In this document: piece by piece, positions 23,823-34,867 of the stretch | How the letters are laid out: each line of letters opens with the position of its first letter | How positions within the stretch are numbered: position 1 is the first letter of the stretch | Assembly (NCBI GenBank): GCA_900618795.1 | Contig: UYJD01000012.1 | Location: 522,855-586,854, forward strand | Direction: 5' to 3' | Length of the DNA stretch: 64,000 nucleotides | DNA from: Cyanodermella asteris | Lineage: Eukaryota > Ascomycota > Lecanoromycetes > Ostropales > Stictidaceae | Translations under genes and position numbers: made by a program | The notes under the pieces: generated by a model | The model's database searches: none | Seen by the model: only the letters and a program-made list of their open reading frames with translations | What the model was told of the DNA's origin: nothing

Positions 23823-24871
23823 TCCGCGCCGACTTTGGCGGCTTCGCTCGCTTCCTTGAACTCGACTTCCTTGGTTGGGTAGAAGGGGGCTTCGAAGACC
23901 TCGTCGGCTAGGATGCGTCCGAATCCGTCGGTGATGCTGAGGAATTCCTTGTAGTCTGCCGGCAGCTTGACGGAGAGCTTCTTTTCGAGCTCCTCGATGT
24001 CGGCGGCGGTGGCGCCCTTTTTGGCGAACAGGGACGCGGGCTTGGGGTGCACTTCTTCGAGGTCTTCGGGCCAGCTTTCGCGGGTCTTGATGTCGCAAAT
24101 GTCCAAGAGTTCTTTGAGACCCTTCTTGCTGGCTTCGCTCGGCTGAGGTCCCTTTTCGAACCACTCCTTGACGGCCTCGGTCACGTCCTTGCTCAATTCT
24201 TTCAGCTTTGCGTCGTTGACGCCAACCTCCTTTGCGAGCGCACCCTTGAGAAGGAACGGCCAGGCACGCGCACTCTTGATCAGAGCCTCGATCTGCTCCG
24301 GCTCACTGAGCCTCTTCGCAATCTTGCCCAACAGGCCCTGGGAACGCTCATCGAGCTCCGGCTTTCCCTCACAGCCCAACCTGATCGAGACGTCCAACGC
24401 TTTGGCGAGCGCCTCACTCAACTCCACCGGATCCTCGGCATCCTCCAAATCATCGTCATCGTCAGCATCAGCACTGGATGCCGCAGCCGCAGCGGTGCTC
24501 TTCTCCAGCTCAGCAATAACAGACAGCAGCAGCTTCAGCCCGGCTTCGTCCTCGGTCTGCTTATCCTCGGGCACGGCCATGGGCCACAGCTCGCCGCTGC
24601 ACTCGTCAGCGAGGGACTTGTTGGTGTCGGCATCCTTATCGGCGTCAGTGAAGCCTTCGGGCCACGTGTTTGCAGCGGAAAAGGCGAGGCGCAGCGAGGC
24701 GAGGTGCGCGTGCAGGCCGTGGAGCGGGTAGTGCTTGTTCAGAGTGCTGAGCAGGTCCACGGGCACCGAGAGGGCACCGAGAGCGGCAAATTCGGATGCG
24801 AAAGCCCCAATCAGGGCGGTCGGTGGGGAGGAAGACGTGAGGATGTCGGAGCGGGTAAATATCGCGGACAT
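23063..24871 (-). CDS. SUKH (SMI1/KNR4) domain protein with acidic runs, 602 aa
   Basis: One uninterrupted frame starts at ATG 24871. The N-terminal 270 residues are helical and Ala/Leu/Glu-rich, of unknown fold. From about residue 276 a SMI1/KNR4 (SUKH-1) core begins: KPASLFAKKGATAADIEELE, VKLPADYKEFLSITDGFG and VFEAPFYPTKEVEF. The likely rest of the fold, GRVIVVGGDSGNSFWLLPP, appears only at about residue 482. Between them lie two long Asp/Glu runs (about residues 349-365 and 424-441), coded by GTC/ATC trinucleotide repeats on the plus strand, and a basic PPAKKLKMMDG stretch like a nuclear localisation signal. Yeast Knr4/Smi1 coordinates cell-wall stress signalling; that role is known for the family, not shown here. 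A 280-codon antisense frame is a shadow. Confidence 0.85.
23549..23598. repeat. Imperfect trinucleotide microsatellite (GTC/ATC) inside the SUKH gene
   Basis: Tandem GTC and ATC triplets code for an Asp/Glu run in the minus-strand protein. Such repeats vary in length between strains. Confidence 0.85.
23782..23823. repeat. Trinucleotide microsatellite (GTC)n inside the SUKH gene
   Basis: About 14 tandem GTC/ATC units code for a run of 14 Asp in the minus-strand protein. Confidence 0.9.
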
Positions 24872-26570
24872 GGTGGAGGATTAGGATGAGGGGCCTCGTT
24901 TGGATAGTTTCAGAGCAGGATGTCTCTGTGGGCGACGAAATGAGAAGAAGTGTCTTCGGTGCTCAACGACTAAGCTGATTATGGTGGAATCGAATATCCA
25001 AGTACCTTGGTCGACGTCACCGAACAGCAATTTGATGACCGGTCAAGGTGATTCGGCTGTGAACACGACTTGCGGGTATATAGATGAGTTCAATGGGTAG
25101 CCGGTGCGGTGTACGTGCTTCTGGCCAGCAGCAAGTGTATGTGTGGAAAGAAGCAGTCTTGACAGCCGACAAGGGTTTACTCAAGGGAAAAAAAATTGTC
25201 GTAAGGCTGGTGGTAACCTTTTTTTTCCCTGTTACCCGCAGGCCCTGTTCGAGCTCATTCGTGGTTAGGATCAGCGTGCAGGGCCGTGCCTGGAGAGTTC
25301 GGCCAATTACAGCGGACAGAGAACTCGATTCACTTTGGTCGCCGGGTCGCCGTCAATCAATAGGCGGGGCGAACCTGCAGGCGGTCGGGAGCTTGGGTCA
25401 CTTGATGCAAACGTTGTTGATGCAGAAGTTGTCCCCGAATGTCGTCTGGAATACATGACGGGACTTGTTCTCGATTGTGCGACCGCAGGACTGGCAGTGT
25501 GCCTGCTTTCACCTCTTCGTCGTTGGCTTACCCTGAAATTCTCGTTCGTCCGCCCGAAACATGATATTGCTACTGGCTATGACCTTCTCTGGACAGCAAG
25601 TAACGAAGAAACCTCTTTCGACTTGAGAATTGATAGTATATTTGCTGTTGGGCGTTTGAGTTTTTGCTTGAGACGTTCTATCTATAATTCAGCCTCTACA
25701 GGTGACGATGTGATTGCACCGTTAGGCATCGCAAATCTTGAGGACACTGGTTTTGGTCTCTTACTATTCCGACGTTTCTCGAACCAATTCTGCAGGCATG
25801 CTGGAACTCTGCGCCAGCATGTTCACGACAATTTTTTTCCTGGTCATCTCTATCCAGACAAGCCTGTTTATGGTGCCTCCTCGACTATTGTACATATATA
25901 CCGTGCGTTCCCTGCAATACGCCGCATTACTACCGGGCGCTTTACCGGCGGAAATTGCTTGTGGCAAGAAAAGATCTATTCCTTCCCTGCCGATCCGCCC
26001 ACGTGCTTGATTGAAGGCACAAATCGCATTATTGCAAATTCCGACAAGTTATTGCTGCACACCCACAGCTTGGATCGAACCAAAGATGCGGCACACGCTA
26101 CATCCGACCTCGAATCTTCCGAGCGTGGACAGTGGCTGTACCACCTCGACCAGGCTTTTCTAGCCTGACGCCTCTTGGAATCTCGCACCGCCCATAAGCG
26201 GTCGACTCCGCCAATTCTTTAATGCTGAGCCTCAGCACTCTGCCTGGCACTCTTGCCGCCTGATCTGGATCTAGGGAATCGAACACCGTCAGCTCTTGCA
26301 AATCCTCCTAAGCCTCGTGTAGATATATGTTCTGACCGCGCATCCGACATCTTCACGTCGCATCCCTGCCACGTGCGACCGGGTCCCTTCTCCATCATCG
26401 CTGTTCATTGGCTATATCGATCTGTACCAACCACTTTTCTGCATGCCAACAGCCCTCAAATAACGAGACTGTTTTTCAACCTTCGAACCCAAAAATCAAC
26501 TTGTCGACATTCACATAGATCTTCGTTGAAAAGAGGTTACCAAAACTTACCTTTACATCCCACCACCACC
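24872..26570. other. Divergent intergenic region of 1.7 kb
   Basis: This lies between the divergent SUKH and 356-aa unknown genes. A 277-codon open frame (25335-26168) starts at a non-ATG codon, matches no family, and has no coding-like features that I can see. A CCACGTGC E-box-like site at 26369-26376 is about 200 bp upstream of the next gene. Confidence 0.45.
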
Positions 26571-27641
26571 ATGGCCGACGACAAACCCCGCCGCCGTTTC
26601 CTCTTCCACAACCTCTTCGCCCACAAAGCCTCCCAAATCCCCTCCGACGATCTCTCCTCCCCCTTCTCCGACGACGTAGACCTGACCCCCTCTTCGAAAG
26701 ACAGCCTCTTCGCCTACCAACTAACCCAACCCGACCCGCGACGCCTGGGGCCCGACGCCTTCATGTACGCCGGAATCCACGACTCGACCGCCATCTCCGC
26801 CCGCATCCACGGCGCCCTCTGCGCCGCCTCGATCCTGTCCTCGCACGACTCGGACCACAGGGTGTACACGTCGCGCATCACCCGCAAGCTCCCCAGCCAG
26901 ATCCCCTGGATCTCGGTGCACGCGCAGAGGATGCTGGTGGGCATGTTGTTCTTTTGGGAGGAGGAGCTGGTCAGGTGGCAGTTGATCGACGTGCAGGCGG
27001 AAGCCGAGCGGGCGGGCTTCGAAGCGGTGAGGGAACGGATTCGGAACGAGTATGGCGCGGGACGGACGACGTCGACGACGGCGATGGGGCCTCCTCCTCC
27101 TCCGATGGGGGTTCCGGAGGATAGTCCGCCGGCGTTTAAGAGTCAGCCGCCGACGCCGGCCATGTTTGCTACCGATCAGAGTCAGGGTCAGGGTCAGGGC
27201 CAGAATCGGGGTCAGGGGATTTCGGCAGGTCAGAGTCAACCGCAGGCGTCGCCGCGGATAGATGCGAATGCGGCCATTGAACTCGAGGCTCGGTTGCAGG
27301 GTCTGTGGGAGCAGCACAGGTTAGCGCTCGCGCGCCTCGAGGCCAGTCGGAAACAGCTGCCGAGCAAGCGTGACGAGGCGGGGAATCGAATCGGTATGAG
27401 CCCGGGGTTTTCCGGGAGGCCGCCGGCGTATGGTGATAATTTGAGTACGGTTGGTGTCTTTGGGAGCCCGAGTCGAGAGGCGAGTCCGAGATGGGGGATT
27501 GGCACTCTGGGGAATGGAGAGGGTGCGAGCCCCGTGGGGAGGGAGAGGAGAGGAACGACCGGGACTTTGGGAGGCTTGGGTGGGTTGGGCGAGCCGGCAT
27601 TGCCCATGCCCGAAGGGGAGAAGGGTGCGGCTGGAAGATGA
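26571..27641 (+). CDS. Unknown protein with Gln/Gly repeat, 356 aa
   Basis: I do not recognise a domain. The ATG at 26571 follows an ACCACC context and begins MADDKPRRRFLFHNLFAHK; the open frame continues upstream only from a TTG codon. Residues 55-160 look folded: PDAFMYAGIHDSTAISARIH, SQIPWISVHAQRMLVGMLFF and WEEELVRWQLIDVQAEAERA, the last being a probable amphipathic helix. The second half is disordered, with a Gln-Gly repeat (DQSQGQGQGQNRGQG, about residues 203-220) encoded by GGTCAG units, a short helix (EARLQGLWEQHRLALARLEA), and a Gly-rich tail. There is no signal peptide. The folded N-terminal half followed by a proline/glycine-rich tail suggests an adaptor protein, but this is a guess. 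Confidence 0.75.
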   Translation: MADDKPRRRFLFHNLFAHKASQIPSDDLSSPFSDDVDLTPSSKDSLFAYQLTQPDPRRLGPDAFMYAGIHDSTAISARIHGALCAASILSSHDSDHRVYTSRITRKLPSQIPWISVHAQRMLVGMLFFWEEELVRWQLIDVQAEAERAGFEAVRERIRNEYGAGRTTSTTAMGPPPPPMGVPEDSPPAFKSQPPTPAMFATDQSQGQGQGQNRGQGISAGQSQPQASPRIDANAAIELEARLQGLWEQHRLALARLEASRKQLPSKRDEAGNRIGMSPGFSGRPPAYGDNLSTVGVFGSPSREASPRWGIGTLGNGEGASPVGRERRGTTGTLGGLGGLGEPALPMPEGEKGAAGR

Positions 27642-28001
27642 TTTGTGGTAGATTGAAGCTTGTGTTACGCCGGTCATTGCTGGTCGATATGTGTGGGCTC
27701 GATGCTCGTCTGCAAACTTGACCAAAAGCTCTTCAGCTGTACGAATATTTAGAACAAGGTCGGCATCATATGAAAATTTTAATCGTATTCGACAACCAGT
27801 AGCATAGGCCCATGAAATGCCAAAGCTGGTTTTGCAACTGTCCCGTAGGCTCAAGTAGTGGAGTTCATCAGAAGAACCGCACAAAAATGCTTTTCCGCCT
27901 CTATCCCAAACGCTCGTTTAATTTCCCTTGCATGCACCCGGGGTATCACATCAAAAGCTAGCTTAGCAACCCAAAACAGACGCCTTTTCAAAACGCCTTG
28001 A
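27642..28001. other. Convergent intergenic spacer
   Basis: The 3' ends of the unknown gene and the kinase gene face each other. Nothing else is seen. Confidence 0.6.
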
Positions 28002-31000
28002 TCAAGATGGCACCACGCCGCTCAAACCAAGCCCTGCGCCTGCCGCAAAGTCATGACTATGGCTTCCCAGTCTATGAGTTGTATCCTCCGCTTCAACCTG
28101 TGGTGATAGGTTGGCAACAATGAGATCTCCAGAAATGTTGGCCAGCACCAACTTTCTCGGCAGATCCGGCCCCTCGTCGGTCCTCACTGCGATCTGGTAA
28201 TCTTTATGCGATAGAACATATGGGACTTCACGTTCTCCCTCGCTGTGAAAGCCGTCGTTTTCAATCTTGTAGCGTGCTTCGCGAACCTCGTAATCGTACC
28301 TCCACTTGCCTTTGATCAGTGATCTTGACTTGGGCACAATCGAAGCGCACCACGTATCCTCCCATGCTGACAGTGTACTGTCAAACATAGGCAGAGGTGG
28401 TATCGATACTGCCTTCATCTTTGACAGACCCCAAGTTGCTTCCAAGTACCAGCGCTCCTGAGGCTCGAAACTAAACGTGCATGCGGAACGCGATGCACAC
28501 GGTATCAGCGACCATGTCTCGCTGCTTCGTCTCGCTTCTGACTCGAAGCTATATTTGTCGGTTTTGCTCTGTGGATTGCGTATGTCCCAGAAAATAATCT
28601 CATGCAGAATTGTATTACTATTCTTGCCGGATGTCGACCACCACCACGAGATAAACAAGTCTCCGTTAGCGGTAAAGCACTGTGCCCCCAGCTTATAGTT
28701 CGGTCGTGACAGCATCCTGGTCGAACGAGGAACACATGGATCACGAATGTAGATCACATGCTTCGAAATAAGGGCGTACCGACCTTGGGCAGACGGGATG
28801 ATGTCGCATGACCGTCTTTCTTTGGGCGGTTCATTAGGTGTGCAAGACACACTCTGCCACGCATTTTTCTCGATGCAAAACCATAACGACTCGCGAACCT
28901 TGTACTGATTCAAGCCAGAGATGGCTACATACTTCGAGGCAACCTTCAGATTCGTCTCATTTTTGTCCCACGAAACATCCTCAGGTAACGCTGGGAGGGA
29001 GGTGCCTCCATAAGGTTCAGCGGTCTCGAAAACTTTGACATACCAACGTCTGAGACGGCCGGTATCATGGATCAAATACGCAATCTTGTCAGCGGTTGGT
29101 GATATTGCGAAACATCGAGCAGTCAATCCGTTGAGAAGTGGGCGATATATGGGAGGTTGGCGCTGATGAAGATTTGTGTTAGATGGCTGCAGAGAAGCTT
29201 CGGTTTCCGTCGATCTCGGCGAAGGCCGATGGCTTGACGAACCAGACCGGTGGTCTCCTCTGCGAGATCCTATGTCTTTCGAGCTTGCTGGTGAACTTGG
29301 CAGGTCTTTGGAGTTTTTACGATGTCTCGGTCGGATCGCCAAGGGCTCGGGATCGTCCGGGCGGTACAGGTTTCTAAAAGGGCTCTGAGGGGGGCTCTGG
29401 GTAGGACTCTCCAATTGTGCAGGACTGTCGATGGATGAAGGCTCGGTGTCCTCAGTTCCAAGCGAAGCCGATGATTCAGGTCGGATTTGAGCATTTGGCA
29501 GCATGGCTTGGCTTACAGAGCTTCGTGAGATTGGTGATCGCGGCGACCTTCCAGAACCCTGATCCTGCATCAAACGCGTGGTATCTGCCAGTCGGTTGTT
29601 GACGTCGTTTGCATCAATGCGATCCGCGGGGTCAACCACCAGTATATCGCGGATTAGAGCAGTAAGATTGCAGACCCATACACGAGTTGCCTTGGACCTC
29701 GCATTGACTTCCAATTCGTCCAACCAGCGAGAGACCTCAGGACGTAGCTCTGCATCTTGAGCGAGCTTACCGCGCCGAGTTTTGTCAGTAGCATAGCGAT
29801 AGAAGTAATCCTCGCCCGTGTCCTTTCGCTTCCTGAAGTCGCAGAAGCATCGTACGGCTTGATGAACGGCATCGACCGGGGACGTGCAGTCAAGTCCACC
29901 AAAGATGAACGCCAGAACATCACTGATTATGCATCCTAACGACCAGACATCGCATTCTCGAGGATCCGGGCTCCTTGATGACCTTGGGTTCAGTTCAGGG
30001 GCAAAGTGCGCGCCGACTCGCTGCGCCAGGGATTCAGTCAAATTGCCAACAGTGGGATAGGTGAAGTGCCGGGGTGAATCATCCGATTCATCAGGTTCGG
30101 ATCCGAAGGACGAAATTCCGAAATCCGCAATCACCCATTTGCCAACAGGATGGCCAGGCTCGTTGTACACCAAGATATTCCGCGGTCGTAGATCGTTGTG
30201 AGCACAGAAAAAGTGCTGCGCAGATTCAGATGAGATCAGGTCATGGTGAAGATATTTAAGAGCAGAGGCCAGCTTCCAAAGTTCAGCCACGAATTCTGAT
30301 GCCCGGACGTTTGGAGATTGCTTCGCAAAGTCGTATTTCGCGGTACCAAGTGAGGTCGTATCTGCTGCAGGGTCATGACCGCCGTGGAGCAGGACTTCTA
30401 AATCGCCAAGGGGCGTCCAGGGCAGAAAAATACACAGGTTCTCTCCGTGCAGTATGGCGGCCAGATGAAGCTGAACGTGAGAATGTTTCGCGATATCCCG
30501 ACGGAGATAAGTGTGATGGTGGATCTCGGGGTCTGCAGTACGCTTGAATTTCTTGTAGGCCAGCACATGTGACTTGTCGTTTGAATAATGCTGTGGAGTG
30601 ACGAGATATTTGGGAGCGATTGTAACCTTGTAAATCTCGCCTCCAGTTCCCTGTGATATACTCTCCAGCTTTTCAAAAGGAAGAGGTCGGTCTGCAGGAT
30701 AAGACTGGGATAATTAGTCCTGCTCAACAACATGTTTGCAGACCAGAACAGTGAGAACTTACTGTAATGTTCATACTTTCTGTCATAACGACACAGGGCT
30801 TGAACATCATCTGCGTTTTGCGGAACTGGTGTTCGAAAGCACTGAGAAACTTCAGCTTCTCAGAAAAAGGCAGGGCTTGGTCCGACCTCTGGCCATGTTC
30901 AGCTTGCAGGAAGTGCTCCCTGAATTTAGCGCTGTCAAATGGCCATACGATCCAAGTAAGTATCGTGATGACGATGGCGTAGTCCCGAAGGACGACATTT

Positions 31001-31212
31001 ATTTGTGTGGGGTCATAGTCTGGAAAGATCTTGAAGAGATCGCTGGCTGTCCACAAATTCTTCGAGAAGCTTTCGTGGACGAACTTGTCAAGAGGAGGAT
31101 TGAACTCCGTCATGTGTTTGTCAATCTTCCCCCTCTTCTTCTCAAGGACCTTTTCCCGGCTTTCGTTGTGGTCGGGGGGATTCATGTTGTAAGCAGAGGC
31201 TGTTATCTCCAT
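28002..31212 (-). CDS. Protein kinase-domain protein with long C-terminal region resembling a beta-propeller, about 1050 aa
   Basis: Two exons are seen: 31212-30763 and 30704-28002, with a 58-nt intron (donor GTAAGT, acceptor CCCAG) joining MNIT to SYPADRPLPFEKLESISQ. The kinase domain has a Gly-rich loop GTGGEIYKV (about residue 170), a VAIK-type Lys in LAYKKF, the catalytic loop AHNDLRPRNILV (about residue 319; Asp and Asn present, but the Arg of HRD is Asn, so it is a non-RD kinase), ADFGISSF and FAPEL. After a Ser/Pro-rich linker, residues from about 680 on hold repeating strands such as ARCFAISPTADKIAYLI, KYVAISGLN, YALISKHVIYIRD and KLVLANISGDLIVANL, which suggest a degenerate WD40-like propeller. 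The first real ATG in the frame is 31212; an upstream exon is possible, since the frame stays open to about 31485. Fungi have many such orphan kinases of unknown role. Confidence 0.8.
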
Positions 31213-32178
31213 CGCAAGGCTAGCGCTCGCCAACTGAGCCGCATGGATGTCAATATCGCCAGCAGGCAATTGCGCTCCGAATGGGTTCTGTTCATTATCC
31301 CCTTCGGTTCGTCCGCGATTCGATGGGGATGGGTCAACGATTGTAGGTGGTGGACAGTATGGGAAGCACAATGAGCGCAATGTCAAGCGTAGATTGCTGG
31401 TAGGTTGCAGCCAGAGGACGTAGCCGCCTATCACTGAAATAAAACAAGGCAAGGAGCGTTCGCAATACACTTCGATAGCTTTCAATAAGGTTCGGAGCGT
31501 GTGGAAAGCATTGCACGGCTGGATAGCGGACGCCTAGGAGGGGCTGGGCACCCCGTGGCGGCGTGGCTGCATGTCAAGCGTAGCGCACTTCCTCGAGGCG
31601 GGATCTCTGAAGGGACCCACAGCATGTGACAATCCTGTAGTAATTAAGCATGATCCAGGACTGTTGAACGCAGAGCGTGGCAGAGGAATAAGTCGGGAAC
31701 ACTGGCAGCGACATGTGAGAAATGTGTTGAATCAAGGACTTGCGTGTCTCTCATCTGCTTGGCCATGTCCACCCTTCGAAGCCAGTATCGATGCCAGAAG
31801 GACGCAAAGACTCTCCATTCTCTCCGAGCCGCCAATGGCGCTGAATGAGGCCTTGAGTGGAGCTGGAGAAGGAGGCGCGGCCTGCTAACCATGCATGAGC
31901 ACGAAGATCTCATCGTTTAGCGATGATAGGGCAGACGGAAGGGTGGAAGACGCAGTGGTCGTCACGACGAACAAGGCTATAGTCTCACAAAGAATGCCTG
32001 TCAGCGCTAGAAGGCTAGGGTCGCTCGCAGGAAGAGGGGATACGCAAGTTAAGCCATGTGGCTGTCCAATATGCCTCGTCCGAAAAGATAAGGCTGTGCA
32101 CTGCGCGATCAGTACTTCTCTGCAACGACTCCCGGCTGCATCTCATACTCTCTGTCGATCTTTTAAAGGACTAGAGAC
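31213..32178. other. Divergent intergenic region
   Basis: This lies between the kinase and permease start codons. An upstream exon of the kinase could be hidden here. Nothing else is recognised. Confidence 0.5.
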
Positions 32179-34301
32179 ATGGCACTCCGCAAAGAGAGCA
32201 GTGTTAGGACGTTGAGAACGCTGAGAGACGGAGCAGATGTCGCCCAGCAACCGAAACTGAGGTCAGTTCCATCTCCGGCGCGGAATAACGAGACCCCCGA
32301 CGTTTTCTCTCGGCCATTACAAGCTGTGTTCCATTTGCTTGCATTGTCGCTTCTCTGAAATTCACCGTGGACCGCTACCTTCCTGCTGACACTCTCAAAG
32401 GAAGACATTGAACCCTTGGCAAATATTCTTTATTGCTGTGAGCGGTCTCGTCGGCACTGGTGTCTTCTCGAGTAATGGCACCGTCCTCAAAGCAGCAGGC
32501 CCTGGCGGCTACCTACTGGCGCTGGGAATCGTTGGCATCATAGCAATTGCCTTCATGGAAAGCCTGAGCGAACTTATCCAGGCTTTCCCATGCGCAAACT
32601 CTCTATCTGAGTACGTCGATATTTTCGTCGACCCAGAATTGGCCAGCGTGGTGGGCGTTGCATACTGGTTCACCTGGGGAATATACTGGGCCCTGATGAT
32701 CACCGCCGCAGGTCAATATGCTAGCTCATGGAGCCCAGGAACAGGCGTCATCGTCACCGTCCTCTTCATCATTTGTCCCTGTGTTATGGTAGGCATCAAC
32801 TTGGTCCATGTGAGCATCTTTGGCTGGATCGAGACCGTCAGTGGACTGCTGAAAACTATCGCTGTCGTGGCATTGAGCCTGACCGTCTACTACCTTGCCG
32901 GTCAGCTCCAGCCCGACCCGTCAAACCTATCTGACGGGTTTGTACAGGAGCTTGGTTGGCAGAGACAAGCTGTGAATGTATGCTCAGTGCTGCCGTTACT
33001 GGCATACTCATGGATCGGGGTGGAGATCGTGGCGGTGACTGCTTTCGAGGCTAAAACTTATTCCGACCTCCGGACCCCATCTCAGGCTCTGCCTTATTTT
33101 GTGTTCATCTTGTACTTCATATGTGCCGTGGGGGAATCACTAGCACTTCCGTGGGACACAACAAATCTTCCTTCACCGACGAGACGTGACGAACCAGCAA
33201 GCGCCAATCCAAGTGCCGGATCAATCCTGCACTCGGGCAACTTCAGCTCTTCGGCAGCTGTGATCATCGCAGCCACACAGGTTGGTCAAGACCGGATAGC
33301 AGAGGTGTTCAACGGTGTCCTGATATTTTGTGCATTGAGCGCCGGCAATACCTGCCTCTATGTCGCCTCTCGCACCCTCTATGGTTTTGCGTACAACGAT
33401 CGTAGAAGAAACTCCTGCGGCTTGCGAAAATTGGCGCAGGTGACCAAGCATGGCGTTCCCAAGTATTTGGTCCTTCTGACTGCCGCTGTCTTTGGCTGGT
33501 TGCCCTTTTTGTCACTCGCCCCAGAGCCCAAGAATCTTAAGGTGAGTGCCGTGAGACCTTGAGCGTACCTTGAGCTTATTCTCGTGTCAGTTCTCGGAGT
33601 GGCTAGGAACAGTTGCGAGTTTGAGCGGACTTTTTGTATGGTCGGCCGTGTGTATTGCGTACATTCGATACTGGCATTGGTAAGCAGATTTAATGTTTGG
33701 GAAGATGACTGAACTAATGAGACCAAGGCTGTACAGGTTCAAAGGCACAAAGATCTTGACAGAAGACAACCCTACCTTGAACCGTTTCAACGCGGACACT
33801 AGGCATGCGCATACCATGTTGGGGTTTGCGCAGCCTTTTATCGCATACGTTGGCGCAACGGGCTCCCTCCTTATCCTCCTCATCTTCTCGTCGGGCTTTT
33901 TCTGGCAACAGCCAGCGACAGGGTTCCTAGTCACACAAACTTTTTTCGTGCCAGTCGTGGCCTTGGCAGCTTGGCTCGTGCTGAAACTTTTCCGATACTA
34001 TAACCCACGATCGAACCGCCCCTTCGCTTGGCACACTGTCTGGCCTGATGACGAAGATGGTCTGCAGCAGGCTTTCGACAAGCTAGTCCTCGCCAGTGGT
34101 CATGCTCGTCACACAAGAGGTCATCTCGACGAGGAGCAAGAACTTGACAGCACAACCGAAGTCGTTGTGGTGGACGACGAGACTGCTCCGGTTCGTCTCT
34201 CCTTCGGCGGAACAGGCACGCCTGCTCCCGGCACGCGGAGAGGTTCAGTCCTGCCAGGGTTGGAGATCTCGTACGCGCCATTTAGAGGCGAGGAAGTTTG
34301 A
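32179..34301 (+). CDS. Amino-acid permease (APC superfamily, YAT-like), 628 aa, four exons
   Basis: This is a plasma-membrane amino-acid:proton symporter-like permease. Exons are 32179-32261 (MALRKESSVRTLRTLRDGAD), 32401-33541, 33591-33679 and 33728-34301; introns are 139, 49 and 48 nt. Frames join in phase: KLR/KTLNPWQIFFIAVSGLVGTG, KNLK/FSEWLGTVASLSG and RYWHW/LYRFKG. The first helix carries the APC signature SGLVGTGVFSSNGT, followed by AAGPGGYLLAL, SELIQAFPCANSLSEY and YWFTWGIYWAL. PFIAYVGATGS and the final soluble tail (WHTVWPDDED) complete it. Introns 1 and 3 end in AAAG and CAAG rather than the usual YAG, so these two borders rest on frame continuity. The substrate cannot be told. Confidence 0.9.
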
Positions 34302-34867
34302 CCGAAGGTAGATTGAGCCGGTGCGAGAGTGGATCTGCAGCGTACTTGATCGCAAGAATGGGCCAACAGCCTGGAAATTAGCTCCAACACTGACTCGGAC
34401 GTGTCATTGCTCATTACCGTTAAACATTGTTACTATGATAGTGTTTGTCAATATGTCCACCGGGAGTACCTGGTAGTAATTGCCATTGGCGCAGTTGATC
34501 CCCAATTGCCACGAGGTTTGGCTTAGCGGCGATCTTCAGCGGTATCAGCGGGCCGTAGCCTTGAAAGTCACCTAAGTACCTACCCAAAGCCGACCATGGC
34601 TCGGCGAAGGCGCCGGATGCTTCGTGACGTAAACTGTAGTGCTTGTCTTGTCGGTCAGCTACGTCCGAGTAATAAGTATACTGTCCTTACCTACTACTCA
34701 TCTCAGCATTCAGTGAAAGCATGCCCACAATGTACATTGTCAGCGCGTGGAACACGACGCTCCTTGCATGACAACGTTATACCCTGACCGACCAATGATT
34801 CTCATCTCAATCACCCCTCCTGAGCATTGAGCTCACACGCTTCCCTCCACCACCCCCCAGCATCGCC
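34302..34867. other. Intergenic, nothing recognised
   Basis: This is a spacer between the permease stop and the F-box-like gene start, on the same strand. No motif stands out. Confidence 0.55.

Noticed and set aside
24047-24889. 280-codon plus-strand frame opposite the SUKH gene
   Set aside because: The minus-strand SUKH protein has clear family motifs; the antisense frame has no homology.
25335-26168. 277-codon frame between the SUKH gene and the unknown gene
   Set aside because: Begins at a non-ATG codon, mixes unrelated residues, no family match and no coding-like signal; could be chance.
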